Position numbers and translations under genes: made by a program. Source: Cyclina sinensis (Eukaryota; Mollusca; Bivalvia; Venerida; Veneridae). From it: DNA of 64,000 nt. Below are positions 11,149 to 22,883 of the stretch, one piece after another. The stretch spans positions 27,444,304 through 27,508,303 of the forward strand of contig JAAONU010000004.1 in NCBI GenBank assembly GCA_012932295.1, given 5' to 3'. How positions within the stretch are numbered: position 1 is the stretch's first letter; each line of letters starts with the position of its first letter. Under the pieces are notes generated by a model. It was given only the letters and a program-made list of their open reading frames with translations. It ran no database searches and was not told where the DNA came from.

Positions 11149-12002
11149 GCCTACCAATGAAATATAGGGAAATATCAGTGGGATAAAAGTGATAATACAC
11201 TGTTTTGAATCAGTGAAATTACCATTTTGATAATACACTGTTTGTGCCGGAACTACTGCTTGATGAAACTTCAGGAATTTCCCCACCACGTAAATACAAG
11301 AGAATCCGCTGTATTTCAGACTGTGACAGCGAGTGAAATTTATTTACCTTGTTAAATCCAATTATAATATTGAATTCCTGAGCCTAACTAGTTGTGAACA
11401 ATGATGAAATTCGCCATAAATTATTTAAAATGTCTGATTTGCTTACATAACTGACATGGACAATATCCAATATGGCCGACTTTCAATTCAATTGATTGAA
11501 TATTACTCGGTATTAATCCGCTTTTATAATTAAAGTATGTATGGCTAAAATTCAATAAATATTGATAAACTGTGTAGAGAAAAATAAATGTTATTTGATG
11601 AAAGTGTATTCAGTTTATTTCAGAAGAAGTAAAGTTATCATATGTATTGGAGATTGTCGGCACTTTTTTTTGTGCGGAGTAACCAAAGTACGCATTAACT
11701 GATTTGGGGCTCACCATGGGGAATTTATTGAAGGCCCTGATTAAAAATGTCATAAAAACCCCCATTTTTGACGTGTTGGCATAAAATAAAAAGAAAATTT
11801 GTTTGTTTTTTAGTGGAAGATGGGAATTTATTTCATCGAGTGAACACCATATGTGATATTTTCACGAGTGGCGCAGCCACGAGTGAAAATATCAACATAT
11901 GGTGTTCACGAGAAATAAATTCTCATCTTCCACAAAAACAAACAAATATCCTCTATATATTATGATGAACTTAAAACACTAATTTGAGACACCTACACAA
12001 AA
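11149..12002. mobile_element. ~850-bp insertion in block Y copy 1 (unclassified element)
   Basis: Flanking sequence matches the sister copy on both sides: 'gaaatttttat' at about 11130 corresponds to 15353, and 'tcaaaactg.tgcacat.c.tgaaaaacga' at about 12017 corresponds to 15383. The intervening sequence is absent from copy 2, so the sister acts as an approximate empty site. The insert begins with a direct repeat of 'gataatacactg' (about 11192 and 11231) and ends with the 150-bp palindrome at 11797-11947. No transposase is visible. The pentamer cctac occurs near both edges and is a weak target-duplication candidate. Confidence 0.6.
11797..11947. repeat. Long near-perfect palindrome (arms ~73 bp)
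   Basis: The left arm runs from tttgtttgttttt through gtggaagatg, ttatttc, gtgaacaccatatg and gatattttcac. It is mirrored in order on the right by the reverse complements. The centre is gtggc-gca-gccac (11868-11880), itself a 5-bp hairpin flanked by direct acgagtg repeats. The open frame crossing it (11768-11965) is a by-product of the symmetry. Confidence 0.9.
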
Positions 12003-13480
12003 CATGCATCTGACTGTATCAAAACTGCTGCACATGCATGAAAAACGACAAATTACATAAAATGCAATGCTAAATATGTCAGATTCGATATGATAATTTT
12101 AGTAACAGATCAAAAACACAATTCTGTCTAGGTAAGAACCCGTCTATGCCTTACATCAACTTTGAAATTATTGTTGAAAAGATAGAAAAAAATCGTTTTT
12201 TGTTTTATCCATTACAATTTCTTTTCGTAGGTCCATTCATTTCCAAGCTCCTTGTATTAAGTACTGTAAAATCAATCAGAGAGAGAGGGAGAAGGAGAAT
12301 TAACTATTAACATTTAATTTTTATGCTGTCTACTTAAAATGAAACTTTTGTTTATTCGTTGATTTCAAATAAAAATAAAATAATATGTGCTTTCTTTTTA
12401 CCGTTTACAACCAGCACATGCGTATGACTAACCCGGTTACTATTTATGCGCAGTGTCTGTAGATAATTATTTTAATGTTTAAGACAGACGTTCTAACACT
12501 GAGAAGGAAGTATGTACAAAGTCTTCAATAAACTGTGCTTTGAATTAAGTTTAAATACATTAATGTAATTATAAAAAAAAGATAAATTGTACTTTAAAAT
12601 TCTAAAATGAAATTGACCCATTCTACTTCGAGCAATGTTTCGTAAATGCAAACCCTGATCAGATGCGGTTCAATTATTTTCTTGCTGGTTGAAATACAAA
12701 AAAGTAATGATGCTCCTGAGGAATAACTCAGTCAAACAAAATCAGCTGTGATGTTGATATATACGTTTCTTTCAATAAAACATAATTTATGTGAGCATTA
12801 ACATTCCAAAGAAACAAACAGATCTAAAGTATTATTTAAGTTATTCAAGCCTTTAAGTATTTAAACCATTCAAATCGTCTGTGAAATCGGATATTTCTAC
12901 CTGACTGAAATTGTAAACAAACACGAAGCCTTCTATTGTGTTACCTGACTGAAATCATAAACAAAGCTGCAAGAATCCATGTAAGACTTCAATTATATTA
13001 CATTTTTATATGTGTAATTTGATCTAAAACAAACAAACTGATGTCAACTTAACCTATGGCAAGCTGATCTGCACAAAATAAGCTAGCTCCGGCTACGCGT
13101 AACAGGAGGAATACTTGTTTTGCAAATTTGTCTTTCATGTTTTACTTACATTATATTTTTCGCCTTACTTGTTTCCCCAAAATTGAGTTTTTGTTTGATG
13201 TTGTTGAGAATATATTACGAACTACTTTCAAAGTCAGAAAAAAAAGAATAATTCAATCTGCTATGGCATGGTTTACCTCTTGCATTGAGCAGTCCCAATA
13301 TACAGTCTCATGAAACTAGAACAATCGGTTATGTCAAGTTAACGAAAACCAGAGATTTGCATGACAGTTAAATGAAATTTCCCAGAAATTCTCTATTGAT
13401 ATTTTCAGATATTTCAGTGTTCAATGCCGTCCTCTTAGAGGTCAATTTTTCAATTTTGAAAGAAAAAAAACGTGTGTCCT

Positions 13481-13749
13481 CGTTTCTGAGAAAAACATTT
13501 TTCGCTATATAAGAACCTGTCAACATCTGGGAAACGCGGTTGGTTGATATTTCTTAATAATGCAAAAGGTAACAGTAATAAGATTGTTTACAAGTTTTGA
13601 ATGCGTACTAGCATGAACATAATGTGACATTTTTTAAGTATTATCGGCCCGTAATACAAAATATGAAAAAAGTAGCAACGACAGCTCCTAAAGCTGCTCG
13701 TCTGCAACCGATAAACAACAGTGGGAGCACCTGGACTATCTGAACTTGA
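13481..13749. other. Unassigned DNA between blocks Y and X
   Basis: No repeat or coding signal seen. Confidence 0.4.
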
Positions 13750-14939
13750 CTTGATGTTCTTCAAGTGTAGTCTTGCTTAAGACTCTTAATCCGATGAATC
13801 TATCGGCCAATACCCTTATATACCCTTTCATGAAGACCTATTTAATCGAGCAGACATAAGAACTGATATGTTGTTAGTTTTCCAAATTATCTTTTCAAAT
13901 CTTCCCACTTTTATTTCGCTGTGACACAACAACTAATACCTCTTTCAATAAGGATGAATAATATCGAAAGTGCTTTTAAATGGATTGCAGTCATTTCAAA
14001 CGTTATTGCTTTATCATTAATCTCAAAAAGTGAATTATACCGTTAAATAGTTGCAGAGTCATTCAAACAGATATAGAAATCATAGAAAAAAAAACAACTG
14101 TTTATATTACTTATAAAAGAGAAGAAACTTCTAGGCAAGAAATAACTTAGAAAATAAAATTTCCATTGTTTTGATATCAAATATTTTGAAGGCATTTACC
14201 GATATATGGCTTGGTGAAATAAGTTTCAAGGATTTCGATTCTAGAAAAAGTCCATTGAGGCCGTCTGGATGCTTTCCATCATTTTAAAAAGTGTTAATAA
14301 ATACTGGTGTCTTCAAATTTTAAAGTAAAATGCTCAAATATGGTCTTTGATACATTGATTGAGGGTGACAATGCCATGAAGACATTCACACTGAGGCCAC
14401 CAGAGTGACCTCCGACTGTACTCAACCGTCTGTTAACCGTTGTGTTCATTTTGAAAAAAAATATAGACCTATTTATTGAATATCGTTTGTTTTTTGAAAG
14501 ACATTTCCATAAATTGCAATTAAACTCCCGAAGAAAACTTATGTAAAAAAGGTTGATTCAAAGAACTCATCTTTCAGTTCATCGTTTCAATCAGATAAAG
14601 AAAATTATCATTAATTTCATATATTTTCGTGAATGTATATGTTGTCTTTCCTAGAAATTTTCATCTTACAATTATCAGCGTGTGCTTCTGTACTTATTTC
14701 TAGCAAATTTAACGGTAACACCGTTTTCATACTGGCATTAAAGAAGCAATATGCTGTGACAAAAACTCAAGGTTCATGCCACTTTTAAAGTTTATTTAAT
14801 TGAACTTTCAAGATTTTAGTTTACAGTTATCAAAAGACTAGTCTGTCTTGAGATAAACTAGATTTATATCTGTGAAGGCGTTTCAAGAATATTTGCATCG
14901 TTGAAAAGTACTTAGTCTTTTACATGACTTCGCATTTGG
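13750..14939 (+). repeat. Segmental duplication block X, copy 1
   Basis: It is colinear with 19525-20590 at an offset of 5.65-5.77 kb. Matches include ccctttcatgaa (13823/19594), gagtcattcaaa.agatata (14055/19827), 'ggcttg.tgaaa/taaaa' with 'ctagaaaaagt' (about 14203/19980) and agatttatatctgtgaagg (about 14861/20508). Divergence is substantial, with many small indels, so the duplication is old. No coding sequence is recognised in either copy. Confidence 0.8.
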
Positions 14940-16810
14940 AGACCTGTAAGCATAAATATATTAACGCTGTTAAAATTGTAAAGCCTCTGAAATAAATTCT
15001 AATAGAACTTGAACAGCCGTACATGGATTGACTAATTTGCATACAATGAATTAGTTATTAGTTCTGCTAAGATTTTCAAGAACACCGTGAGGTCTTTCAA
15101 ACGTAGGCAACAAACCACCAAACGATACTCTTATTTTTGCGTTCAATTTTCTTACAAAGGGTAGTAGTTTTCTGCAGTTATATTCAAATTCCTCAACCTT
15201 TTAATTTTACACTTCAGAATGTTAGGAGGCTGCATCAGTATGAAAGTTAAGGCTAACACTTCGTTTATTATTCTTTGTGGCCTCTTAATAAATTTCCATA
15301 TCATTTTGGGTGAATAAAACGTTCGGTTTCTGTATCAGGTTTCGAGAAAATTGAAATTTTTATCCTGATATGTTTAAAACAGATCAAAATTGACGCACAT
15401 TCTTGAAAAACGACCAATTTTCTGAAAGACAATACCAAATACCAAATGCTTAAATGTTTTAAGCCAAAACATTTTCTTTGCGAAGATGATTTCCAATTGG
15501 GGTCCAATTTTACATAAAATAATGTATTTTCGTTCCATTTGCAGCTAGGATAGGTTGAACGACTAACTCAGTTAATATACATGCACATTATTAAAAGTAA
15601 TTATATTATTTTAACATTCAGATTGTACAAACTTTTTTTAAGTTTAAAACAGAAGTTCATAGAGAAAGAAAAGTAATGTATTTCCATAAATTCAAGACCT
15701 GATTTAATGAAGACTTGTTACATACTATTTTTGATTATTTTTCCTCCTTATCTTAGAATTATGTTATAACCATAGAAGATTTACGAGAAGCTGAAATATT
15801 TAAAACGTATCATCAAAAGTACTAGTTTCTTAAATTAAAATAAGCGTTTCAGCGACAGAAATGACCATTCTCTTCGTGCAATGCTTCGTAAGTAATATGG
15901 CAACATTGCAAAACCTGATAAGACGCAGAGCTGCTTCAGATATAATGGTCCTTAAAATTATTGCTGAGTAACAATACAGCTGTAATATTGATGTATACCT
16001 TTTGAAATGTTTGTATCGGTAAAATATTTCAGAAACAGAAAATGTAATTTATAATAGTATTTACTTTTCAAAGGGAAACACAGATCGTAAACATAATTAA
16101 ATCTATTCAAGCCTTTCATTCAGATTTGGATGGTGTACCCAATTAAAGTATTTTTAAAAGTCATCAAAGAAATACAACAATTCTACTTGACTGAACGCGT
16201 TTATAACAACTTTGTTAAATTAACTGAAAGCTGTGTTTTACAAAAAAAGATAAACTTTAAAAAGCTAGAAGATCCAATATAAGACTTCATTTCTAACAAC
16301 AACAAAAACGGACAGTATATTAAGTCTTGTGATTTGGTCCATAAACAAAAAATAAATCACTGAATATTATATTTAGGCAAGAATATTTGCAAAAAAAGAG
16401 CTAGGTCCAGCAATGTAAAGCAGGAAGAAAACTGTTTTGCACAAACATAATTTCGTTTGTCTTTTATAACATGTTATTTTCATGCTACAGTTTTTTTACA
16501 AAATTAAACCTCAGTATGATTGTGTTGTGTATATGACATTAACTATTTTCAATGTATGACAAAAGATAATGAAACATCCTATGGTATGGTTTACTTCTTG
16601 GGCAGAACAGCCCCAATAAACTGTCTCGCGAATCTAGACTAATCGGTTACAAGTTGAGGTAGTCCAGAGATTTGGATGACAGTTTCATTAAGTTTCCTAG
16701 AAATTCTGTCTGGATATTTTCAGATATATAAGTATATTTGTATTCATTGCCGTCCTCTAAGAGGTCAATGATTCAATTCTGAATGAACAAAATGTGTCTT
16801 TTTGTTTCAG
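14940..16810 (+). repeat. Segmental duplication block Y, copy 2
   Basis: This is the sister of 10700-13480 without the internal insertion. It follows block X directly. A pyrimidine-rich acceptor-like 'ctttttgtttcag' sits at its right end (about 16798-16810), followed by an open stretch to about 16993 that I cannot assign. Confidence 0.8.
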
Positions 16811-17164
16811 AGCAAAATCATCCCGAAGCTTCTTTATGATGATTATCTGCTTGAAAATATAGAATATAGTCAGAATATCTATTTTTATCTTATTAATTTT
16901 GGACAAAGAGATGATTCCTTGGCTATTGAACAAATCAGAATAATTAGTAGAAAGTTTCTGTATTTTTTTTTTTACAAATGTGCAGTCTTTTGAGGGTGGA
17001 GTACGCTTTACTCCAGCCACATGATGCTGTAAAAAGAATTTGGTTATTCTGGCAACTTCTGACAGATTTTTTAAATCAATCTGACATCATAAAAAATGTA
17101 AATACCACACCTTTGAAAATTACACTAGAAAACAGAGGGCATAAGAAATACATTTGATAATGGT
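16811..17164. other. Unassigned AT-rich DNA with an acceptor-preceded open stretch
   Basis: The + frame after the acceptor-like site stays open to about 16993 (around 60 codons). It has no known motif and is very rich in Ile, Tyr and Phe. The minus strand of the same interval is also open, which is typical of chance. Confidence 0.35.
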
Positions 17165-18090
17165 GAGCCAGTGACCGTCTTTTTGACCTTAGACGACCGA
17201 TGATCTATAGTCAAACTTGACCTAAAATACATTAAGATGAAGTCATGATTAAAGAGTTCAAAGTATGGCGTCTATAATATTAACAAGGTTTTTGATTTAG
17301 AATAAAGAAGGTTTTCCTTTGATATGGGCTGGTGACCTAGTTTTTGATCCCGCATGACCTACTTGTGAACATTTCCGAGATATCATCAAATTTATAATTT
17401 TCAGCAAGATTCATTAAGACTAGTTCTAAATTGTAGCCGTTAGAGTTTTGAACAAGCTAAATTGTTTAGAACACTCGACGGACGAAGGAAAACATTCGAC
17501 CACAAAATTTCATCGCCTATGTGAGTTAAAAATCGTAATGACGCGACATCAAAATGTGGCTTCTAGAGCATTTACAATATTTTCCTTTGATTTAAGCCAA
17601 TGATCTTGTTTTAAATATGAGATGACCCATATTTGAACTTGACCTAGAAATCATCACGAGGAACACTTTGACTAAAAACCGAGATATCTGAATTCATACG
17701 TGGCTTTTCACGTGTTTAAAGAGAGAGTCCCTTTATCTAAGCCAGTGACCTAAGTTTAAACCTCACATGACCCATAATCAAACAAAACCTAGACATTACA
17801 GAAACATTTTCAGTAAAAACATGAGTGTTAACAAGGGTTTTGGCTTATTTAGGCCAGTGATTTAGTTTTTGACCCCAGGTGACTCATATTCAAACTCGAG
17901 CTTGAACTCAAACAGAAACATTGTGACTGAAAATCATCATGTGTAGCATCTTAGGTGTTTACAAGATTTTCCTTGGATTTAAGCCAGTGATCTTGTTTTT
18001 CCTAGATGTCCCATATTTAAACTTGACCTAGAAATCATCAACACAAACATTTTGACCTCAAATTTGACAACTGAAGCTACTGATGTTACT
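17165..18090 (+). repeat. Degenerate tandem array, ~112-161-bp monomers
   Basis: Monomers are anchored by 'gccagtgacct/atct'. These start at about 17171, 17332, 17600, 17745, 17857 and 17997, each followed by 'gtttttgacc', 'gaccca.attgaacttgacctag' and 'aacaag.ttt'. A cgacggacgaagg tract near 17475 interrupts the second unit. It is a satellite-bearing repeat of the kind common in bivalve DNA. Confidence 0.75.
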
Positions 18091-18380
18091 GGAGCTGGGA
18101 GAGCATTATAGGTGGCAACAAAAAATTTAATATAGATATTCTTTTTTAACATGAAAGATTACAGTCAGTGCTAAAAAAACATGGTATGTCAATATAATTA
18201 CAGACTTTGTTAAATAATTTCGAAGTCTTACAGATGTAATGAAAAGTGAAAAGAATGTATCGTTCTAAACATTGGGATAATATTAGTTTAACATTACAGT
18301 GAATATTCATTAATAAAGGGTAATGTTCTTAGACGGAATCAACCAAATTTAACATTTTGTCTATCATGTAGCTATCATCA
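18091..18380. other. Unassigned AT-rich DNA
   Basis: Nothing recognised. Confidence 0.4.
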
Positions 18381-18384
18381 ATAT

Positions 18385-18965
18385 TTTTAAGATCTTCAAG
18401 AGATATCGGGCAGACTAGAAATGGGGGGGGGGGGGGCTGGGGGCGGGAATACAACCTAATTAGTGACCTAGACATTATAGAGCTACCTGATTATGCGTTC
18501 TGTCCAGTCTGTCAATTGTTTTGCTGAATCCATATTTCTGCAAAGTAATTTCAAAATCCTACGAGGTGCTAAAGAGACATTGAGCGTCGACGAAATGAGG
18601 AAAGAGCACAATCTAAATAGTGGTTTTTTACATAGGACAACGCTACGCATATCATACGTTATGTCCATCATATTGCTAAACGTAATATTTTGACTTGGTA
18701 ATTGCAAACTCCTCTAAGGTGCTCAAGAGATATAGATTTGGTACGAAAAAGGGGATGGCGCAACTTTTGATCTGATGTGTGGCCTTAATCTCGGATAAAG
18801 CCAACGAAATCGTAAGTTCTTCCAATTATGTTGCTGTGCACAGTTTCCGCAGGAAAATTTAATATCAATAACGATGTTCAAGAGATAAATGGAGCAGACA
18901 AGAAATACGGGACTAACGCAGCCTTTGATCTTTTGTGTCCTTGACCTTTTCAACGGAACCATCAA
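18385..18965 (+). repeat. Degenerate tandem array, ~150-170-bp monomers
   Basis: Monomers are anchored by 'caagagatat/aaagagacat', at about 18396, 18568, 18722 and 18873. They are followed by 'agcagacaagaaat'-type and 'tttgatct..tgtgtcct/ggcct' blocks in the better copies. Open frames on both strands (18483-18707, 18493-18693, 18723-18965) are shadows of this repeat. Confidence 0.65.
18423..18447 (+). other. G14 homopolymer with adjacent G-runs (possible G-quadruplex)
   Basis: A run of 14 G (18423-18436) is followed by ctgggggcggg. It stands out in an AT-rich window and sits inside a monomer of the surrounding array, so it arose after or during amplification. Confidence 0.85.
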
Positions 18966-19524
18966 TACCTTACACTTTTCACGTAAAGTGGCTATAATTT
19001 ATATTTTTATAATTTCACAATCATTTGTATCGACAAGATGAGAGAGGGGTGAGTAGTGGACTGCCGGTTTGATTACCGTTAAATTCATTGGGGGAATTAA
19101 AATTCTTATAAAATTTACAATATATTTTACGTAACATTTATGGGTATGAATACCCTCTGAATGCTTCGAAATAAACGAAATATCCCTATAATGATTTCAT
19201 ACCGAAGAAAATATCTTAAAACCAGCCTCTATCACTGCCAGTCGTACTGAAATGCCTAAACAGGTTGTTTGGTGAAGTTGTAAAAACGTGTTAACTCCCA
19301 GGTAACACACTTACATAATTGTTGTTTCTCCATTGAATTTCAGGACTTCTGTGTAAACATATAAAAGAGTAACACTTTTCAAAATAATTATTATGTTTCA
19401 AAAACATTCTACGAGTATAATGTTCAAGAGATGTCAAGTAGTGACACAAGACACTGTAGTACTAATTAGTCAATGGGCAATTTAGGCAGTATTTTACAAT
19501 ATGTGAACATCGTTATCTGCCCCT
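18966..19524. other. Unassigned AT-rich DNA
   Basis: Nothing recognised. Confidence 0.4.
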
Positions 19525-20590
19525 GACATTGTCCTCTTCTTCAGTAGTCCTGCTTCAGAAATTCAAATTGATGAAGGTAGAGGCCTATATAGACCCTTTC
19601 ATGAACATCTGATTTATACAGCAGACAATGATACATTTAAGTGTATTAGTATTCCAAGTTACCTTTTCAAATCTAAGCACATTTTGTTTCTGTGTGACAT
19701 AACAAGTAATACTCCTGACAATAACGATAAAACATATATAAAGTGCTTTTAAATGACCTGCTGTTATATAAAAAGATATTGTTCAACTATTAGTCTCGGA
19801 AGAAAACACAAGGTATAATAGTTGAAGAGTCATTCAAATAGATATAAAAACCACATCAAACCAACTTTTATTTTTTGTATCAGAGAAAACACTTCAGTGT
19901 CTTTTGCAAGAAAAAACTTGGAAGTAAATTTTCCATTTAATTTGGTATCAAATATCTCTTGTGCCATTTGCCAATATAAGGCTTGATAAAACGTGTTTCA
20001 AAGGATTCAAGACTAGAAAAAGTTTCATTGATGCCAATTAGATGCTCGCCATCAGTGTTAAACAGTTTGTTAATAAATGTTTAATACCGTGGTCTCCAAA
20101 CTCTTCAGAGCAATGGACAATGGTCAAACATTGTCTAAAACAGCCTCGTTGACACATTATTTCGTTACGATGACACTGCCCTAAATTCCCGAAAAAAATG
20201 AAATTTGTTCGTAAGCTATTCTGTCTGTCCAGGGTTTTAATTAGATATACAATTGCACGTGCTTCTCTAATATCGAAATGTATCTGCTTTCATTCCCAGA
20301 TTCTACACCCTTCATATATAAAGATGGGCTACGATAGCAAAACATGACAATAACTTTGTTTTTATACTGCCATTAAGGAAGCAATTTGCTGTGAAAAAAA
20401 AGAAAGTTTCATGCTACATTTCAAATTCATGTAATTGATCGTTTAAGATTTTAGCGATACGGACCATATTAGGATTGGTCTGTTTAGAAATAAATTAGAT
20501 TTATATCTGTGAAGGCGTTTCAGAAACATTATTGTATCACTGAAAACTGATTAGCCTTTTATTCTGTAAAGAGAAAATGACAAAATACCG
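19525..20590 (+). repeat. Segmental duplication block X, copy 2
   Basis: This is the sister of 13750-14939. It is separated from the other copies by the two satellite arrays at 17.2-19.0 kb, which probably inserted after duplication or expanded between copies. No coding signal. Confidence 0.8.
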
Positions 20591-20992
20591 GCTGACATTT
20601 CTCTCGTTGACAATGAAATAGATTGCTTAAAATGATTAAACTAACTAAACTAGTATATATGAGGAAAAAACACGTTTGTTCATTATGCTAGAGCGTGTTA
20701 TACACTCGTCTAAAAACGTTTTCAGAGGTATCTTAGGAAATATCAATACAGTGTGAACTTACTGTTTTGTTAATGTTTGGTTTGAAGATGTAGAAATTCC
20801 ATCAGTACAAGTAACATCCAAATTCATAACTGTTTGAAGCAATTTTGTCTTTTGTGTAAGAACTTTTTTTATTCATATCACAAACTGTTCTATACAATGT
20901 TTTGAGCACCCTAATATTCTTAAACAAAGTTATACAGCATTAATCCTAAAAGAATCGTAAAAACATTATAGATCAACATTCAACTAGTTATG
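20591..20992. other. Unassigned AT-rich DNA
   Basis: Nothing recognised. Confidence 0.4.
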
Positions 20993-22440
20993 TCTTCGCC
21001 TCCTCCCCATCCCAACCCTCTCTACGGGGAGACATTTGTTTATGCCCTGTCCGCCAGTCCGTCTGTCACACTTCGCTAACGTTCGATAACAAGAGTACCT
21101 TTTGACCTAGAGTCTTCAAATATCATAGGGTGATGGCCCTTATTGAGTTACAGAAGCCTATTTTTGGGGGGATGTATGTCAAAGGTCGAGGTCACAGTGA
21201 CCTTAAATTTGAAAATCGTGTCCGCTCAATAACTAGCGTTTTATTTGACCGAGTGTCATCAGACTTCATAAGATGATTGTTTTTATTGAGTTACAGAAGC
21301 CTATTGCTTTTGGGGTCAACCGGTGAAAGGGTAAGGTCACAGTGATCTTATATGTAAAAACTGGTTTCCGCTCAATAAGTGGAGTGCCGTTTGACATAGT
21401 GTCTTGAAACTTCATATAATGATTGCTTTTAAAAAGTAAAAGAAGCCTACTGATTTTAGGTTCAGTCGGTCATAGGTCAAGGTCACAGCAATCTTTAACT
21501 TGAAAATGGTTTTTGTTCAAGTATCTGAGTTGTATTTGACCCAGAGTCTAACTTCATAAGATGACTGTCCCTAATGAGTAGAAGAAGCCTATTGATCGTG
21601 CGGTCAGCGGCCAAAGGTCACAGTGATATTTAACTTGAAAATGGTTTCCGCTCAATAACTCGAGTTCTATTTGACCGAGAGTCTTCACACTTCACAGGAT
21701 GACTGTCCTTGTTCGGTAAAAGAAGTCTGTTGTTTTTATGGTCAGCTGATGAAAGGTCAAGGTCGCAGTGACCTTAAATACGGAAATGGTTTCCGCTTAA
21801 TTACTAGAGTTCTCTTTGATCCAGTGTCTCCAAACTTTACAGTGTTATTGTCCTTGTTGAATAGACGAAGCCTCTTGATTTTGGGGTCAGCTGATCAAAG
21901 GCCAAGGTCATAGTGACTTTATATGTAAAATTGGTTTATACTCAATAATTAGAGTTCTATTTGACCTAGTCTCTTCAAACTTCACAGGATAACTGTCTTT
22001 ATAGACGATTATTGTTTCGGGGGTCTGTAGGTTAAAGGCCAAGGTCACATTGACTTAAATGTAAAAAAATCTCCGATCAATACCTCGAGTGCCATTTCAG
22101 CCAGACTGTTGAACTCTTTGTTTTTGCAGTGTCAGTTGTTCACCTGTCACACTTTGTTTCCATTTGATACATTTTTACCTGAAACCTTCAAACTTCATAT
22201 GATACTTTATTGACTTAGAGTCTTCAAAGATCTATTTTCTCCATTAAGGTCACTACGACAAAGGTCAAGGTCACTTACACTTAAATTTGAATTTCCTTTC
22301 AGTCAATAATGTGCATACTTTTTGAGTGACCTTGACTTATAAAAATATCTTTCGTGCTTAAAAACTGGAGCACGTTTTGGCCTATAGGCCTCAAAACAGA
22401 TAGGATGATCGCCATTATTACAAGATGTGGCCTTGTTTCT
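20993..22440 (-). repeat. ~145-bp tandem array with ERE-like core in each monomer
   Basis: The left end has a C-rich segment then 'ctctacggggagaca' and 'ctgtccgccagtccgtctgtcac', the reverse-strand form of the hairpin plus ACGG terminus seen at 41.7 kb. The element is therefore probably in minus orientation. Monomers carry an aggtca-type core starting at 21189, 21334, 21480, 21615, 21760, 21905 and 22042, with spacings of 145, 146, 135, 145, 145 and 137 bp, and a more diverged unit near 22268. Each unit also has 'ttccgctcaataact', 'gttctatttgacc', 'tcttcaaacttca' and 'agaagcctattg' blocks. The open frame 21671-21913 is repeat sequence. Confidence 0.85.
21189..21203. promoter_or_regulatory. 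Perfect consensus oestrogen-response-element sequence
   Basis: AGGTCACAGTGACCT matches the palindromic AGGTCA-n3-TGACCT consensus exactly. Single-mismatch versions are at 21334-21348 and 21760-21774. Weaker ones are at 21480, 21615, 21905 and 22042. The match is seen in the sequence. Any binding by a nuclear receptor is inference, because it lies in satellite DNA without an identified gene. Confidence 0.5.
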
Positions 22441-22881
22441 TCCATGTTATCGCTGTTTTATCCTGAAACGAGCAGTGTTTTGGGAAATAACTCTGGCACG
22501 GTGTTCTTTAATATAAGCTTTTCTATATAGGTTTTGTTATATCTCTTCTTTTGTAACATTAGTACATCTTGTCATATCACGGCCTTTTTCCAACACACTC
22601 ATTCCTTTTCGCCAGTTCAGAATTCTCTTCCTCCCGCAAGCCCACCTCTGTCAATTCTTCTGTTCCCCTGTTTCAATGATGCGCTGGGGGAGACATGCGT
22701 TTTTTTACAAAAACATCCAGTTTTGTTTGTTGTCAAGTATCAGATAAACAATCTCTTCCGTTAATTACTCAGTTTTTATAATTTTCTGTAACTACCAAGA
22801 TCATTGAATTTTCGAACCTTCAAGATCTTGTACAACCATCTTAAAAGGCGATAATATTTAAACAATTAAGTTGTTCTGTTT
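22441..22881. other. Unassigned DNA with a degenerate C-rich element end
   Basis: Around 22620-22700 a C-rich segment (cccgcaagcccacctctg and following) is followed by 'gcgctgggggagacatgcgttttt'-type sequence, taken in short blocks. It resembles the reverse-strand terminus of the neighbouring satellite elements. It is too decayed to delimit. Confidence 0.4.
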
Positions 22882-22883
22882 TT

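Larger units (their letters stand above)
10700..13480 (+). repeat. Segmental duplication block Y, copy 1
   Basis: Many colinear matches link this block to 14940-16810. Examples are 'gtacatggat' plus 'gact.tt' (10782/15018), 'cctcaacctt.taattttctgca/acact' (about 10946/15194), 'tgaaaaacga' (12039/15407), 'gcaatg.ttcgtaa' (about 12631/15879), 'acttgttttgca' versus 'actgttttgca' (about 13112/16430) and 'gccgtcctct.agaggtcaat' (about 13425/16750). The offset falls from about 4.2 kb to about 3.3 kb across the block, because this copy carries an insertion of about 0.85-0.9 kb. Neither copy has a recognisable gene, so the unit appears non-coding. Confidence 0.8.

Noticed and set aside
16757..17020. 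Overlapping open frames on both strands after an acceptor-like site
   Set aside because: Both strands are open over the same AT-rich stretch, no motif is present, and the acceptor alone is weak evidence.
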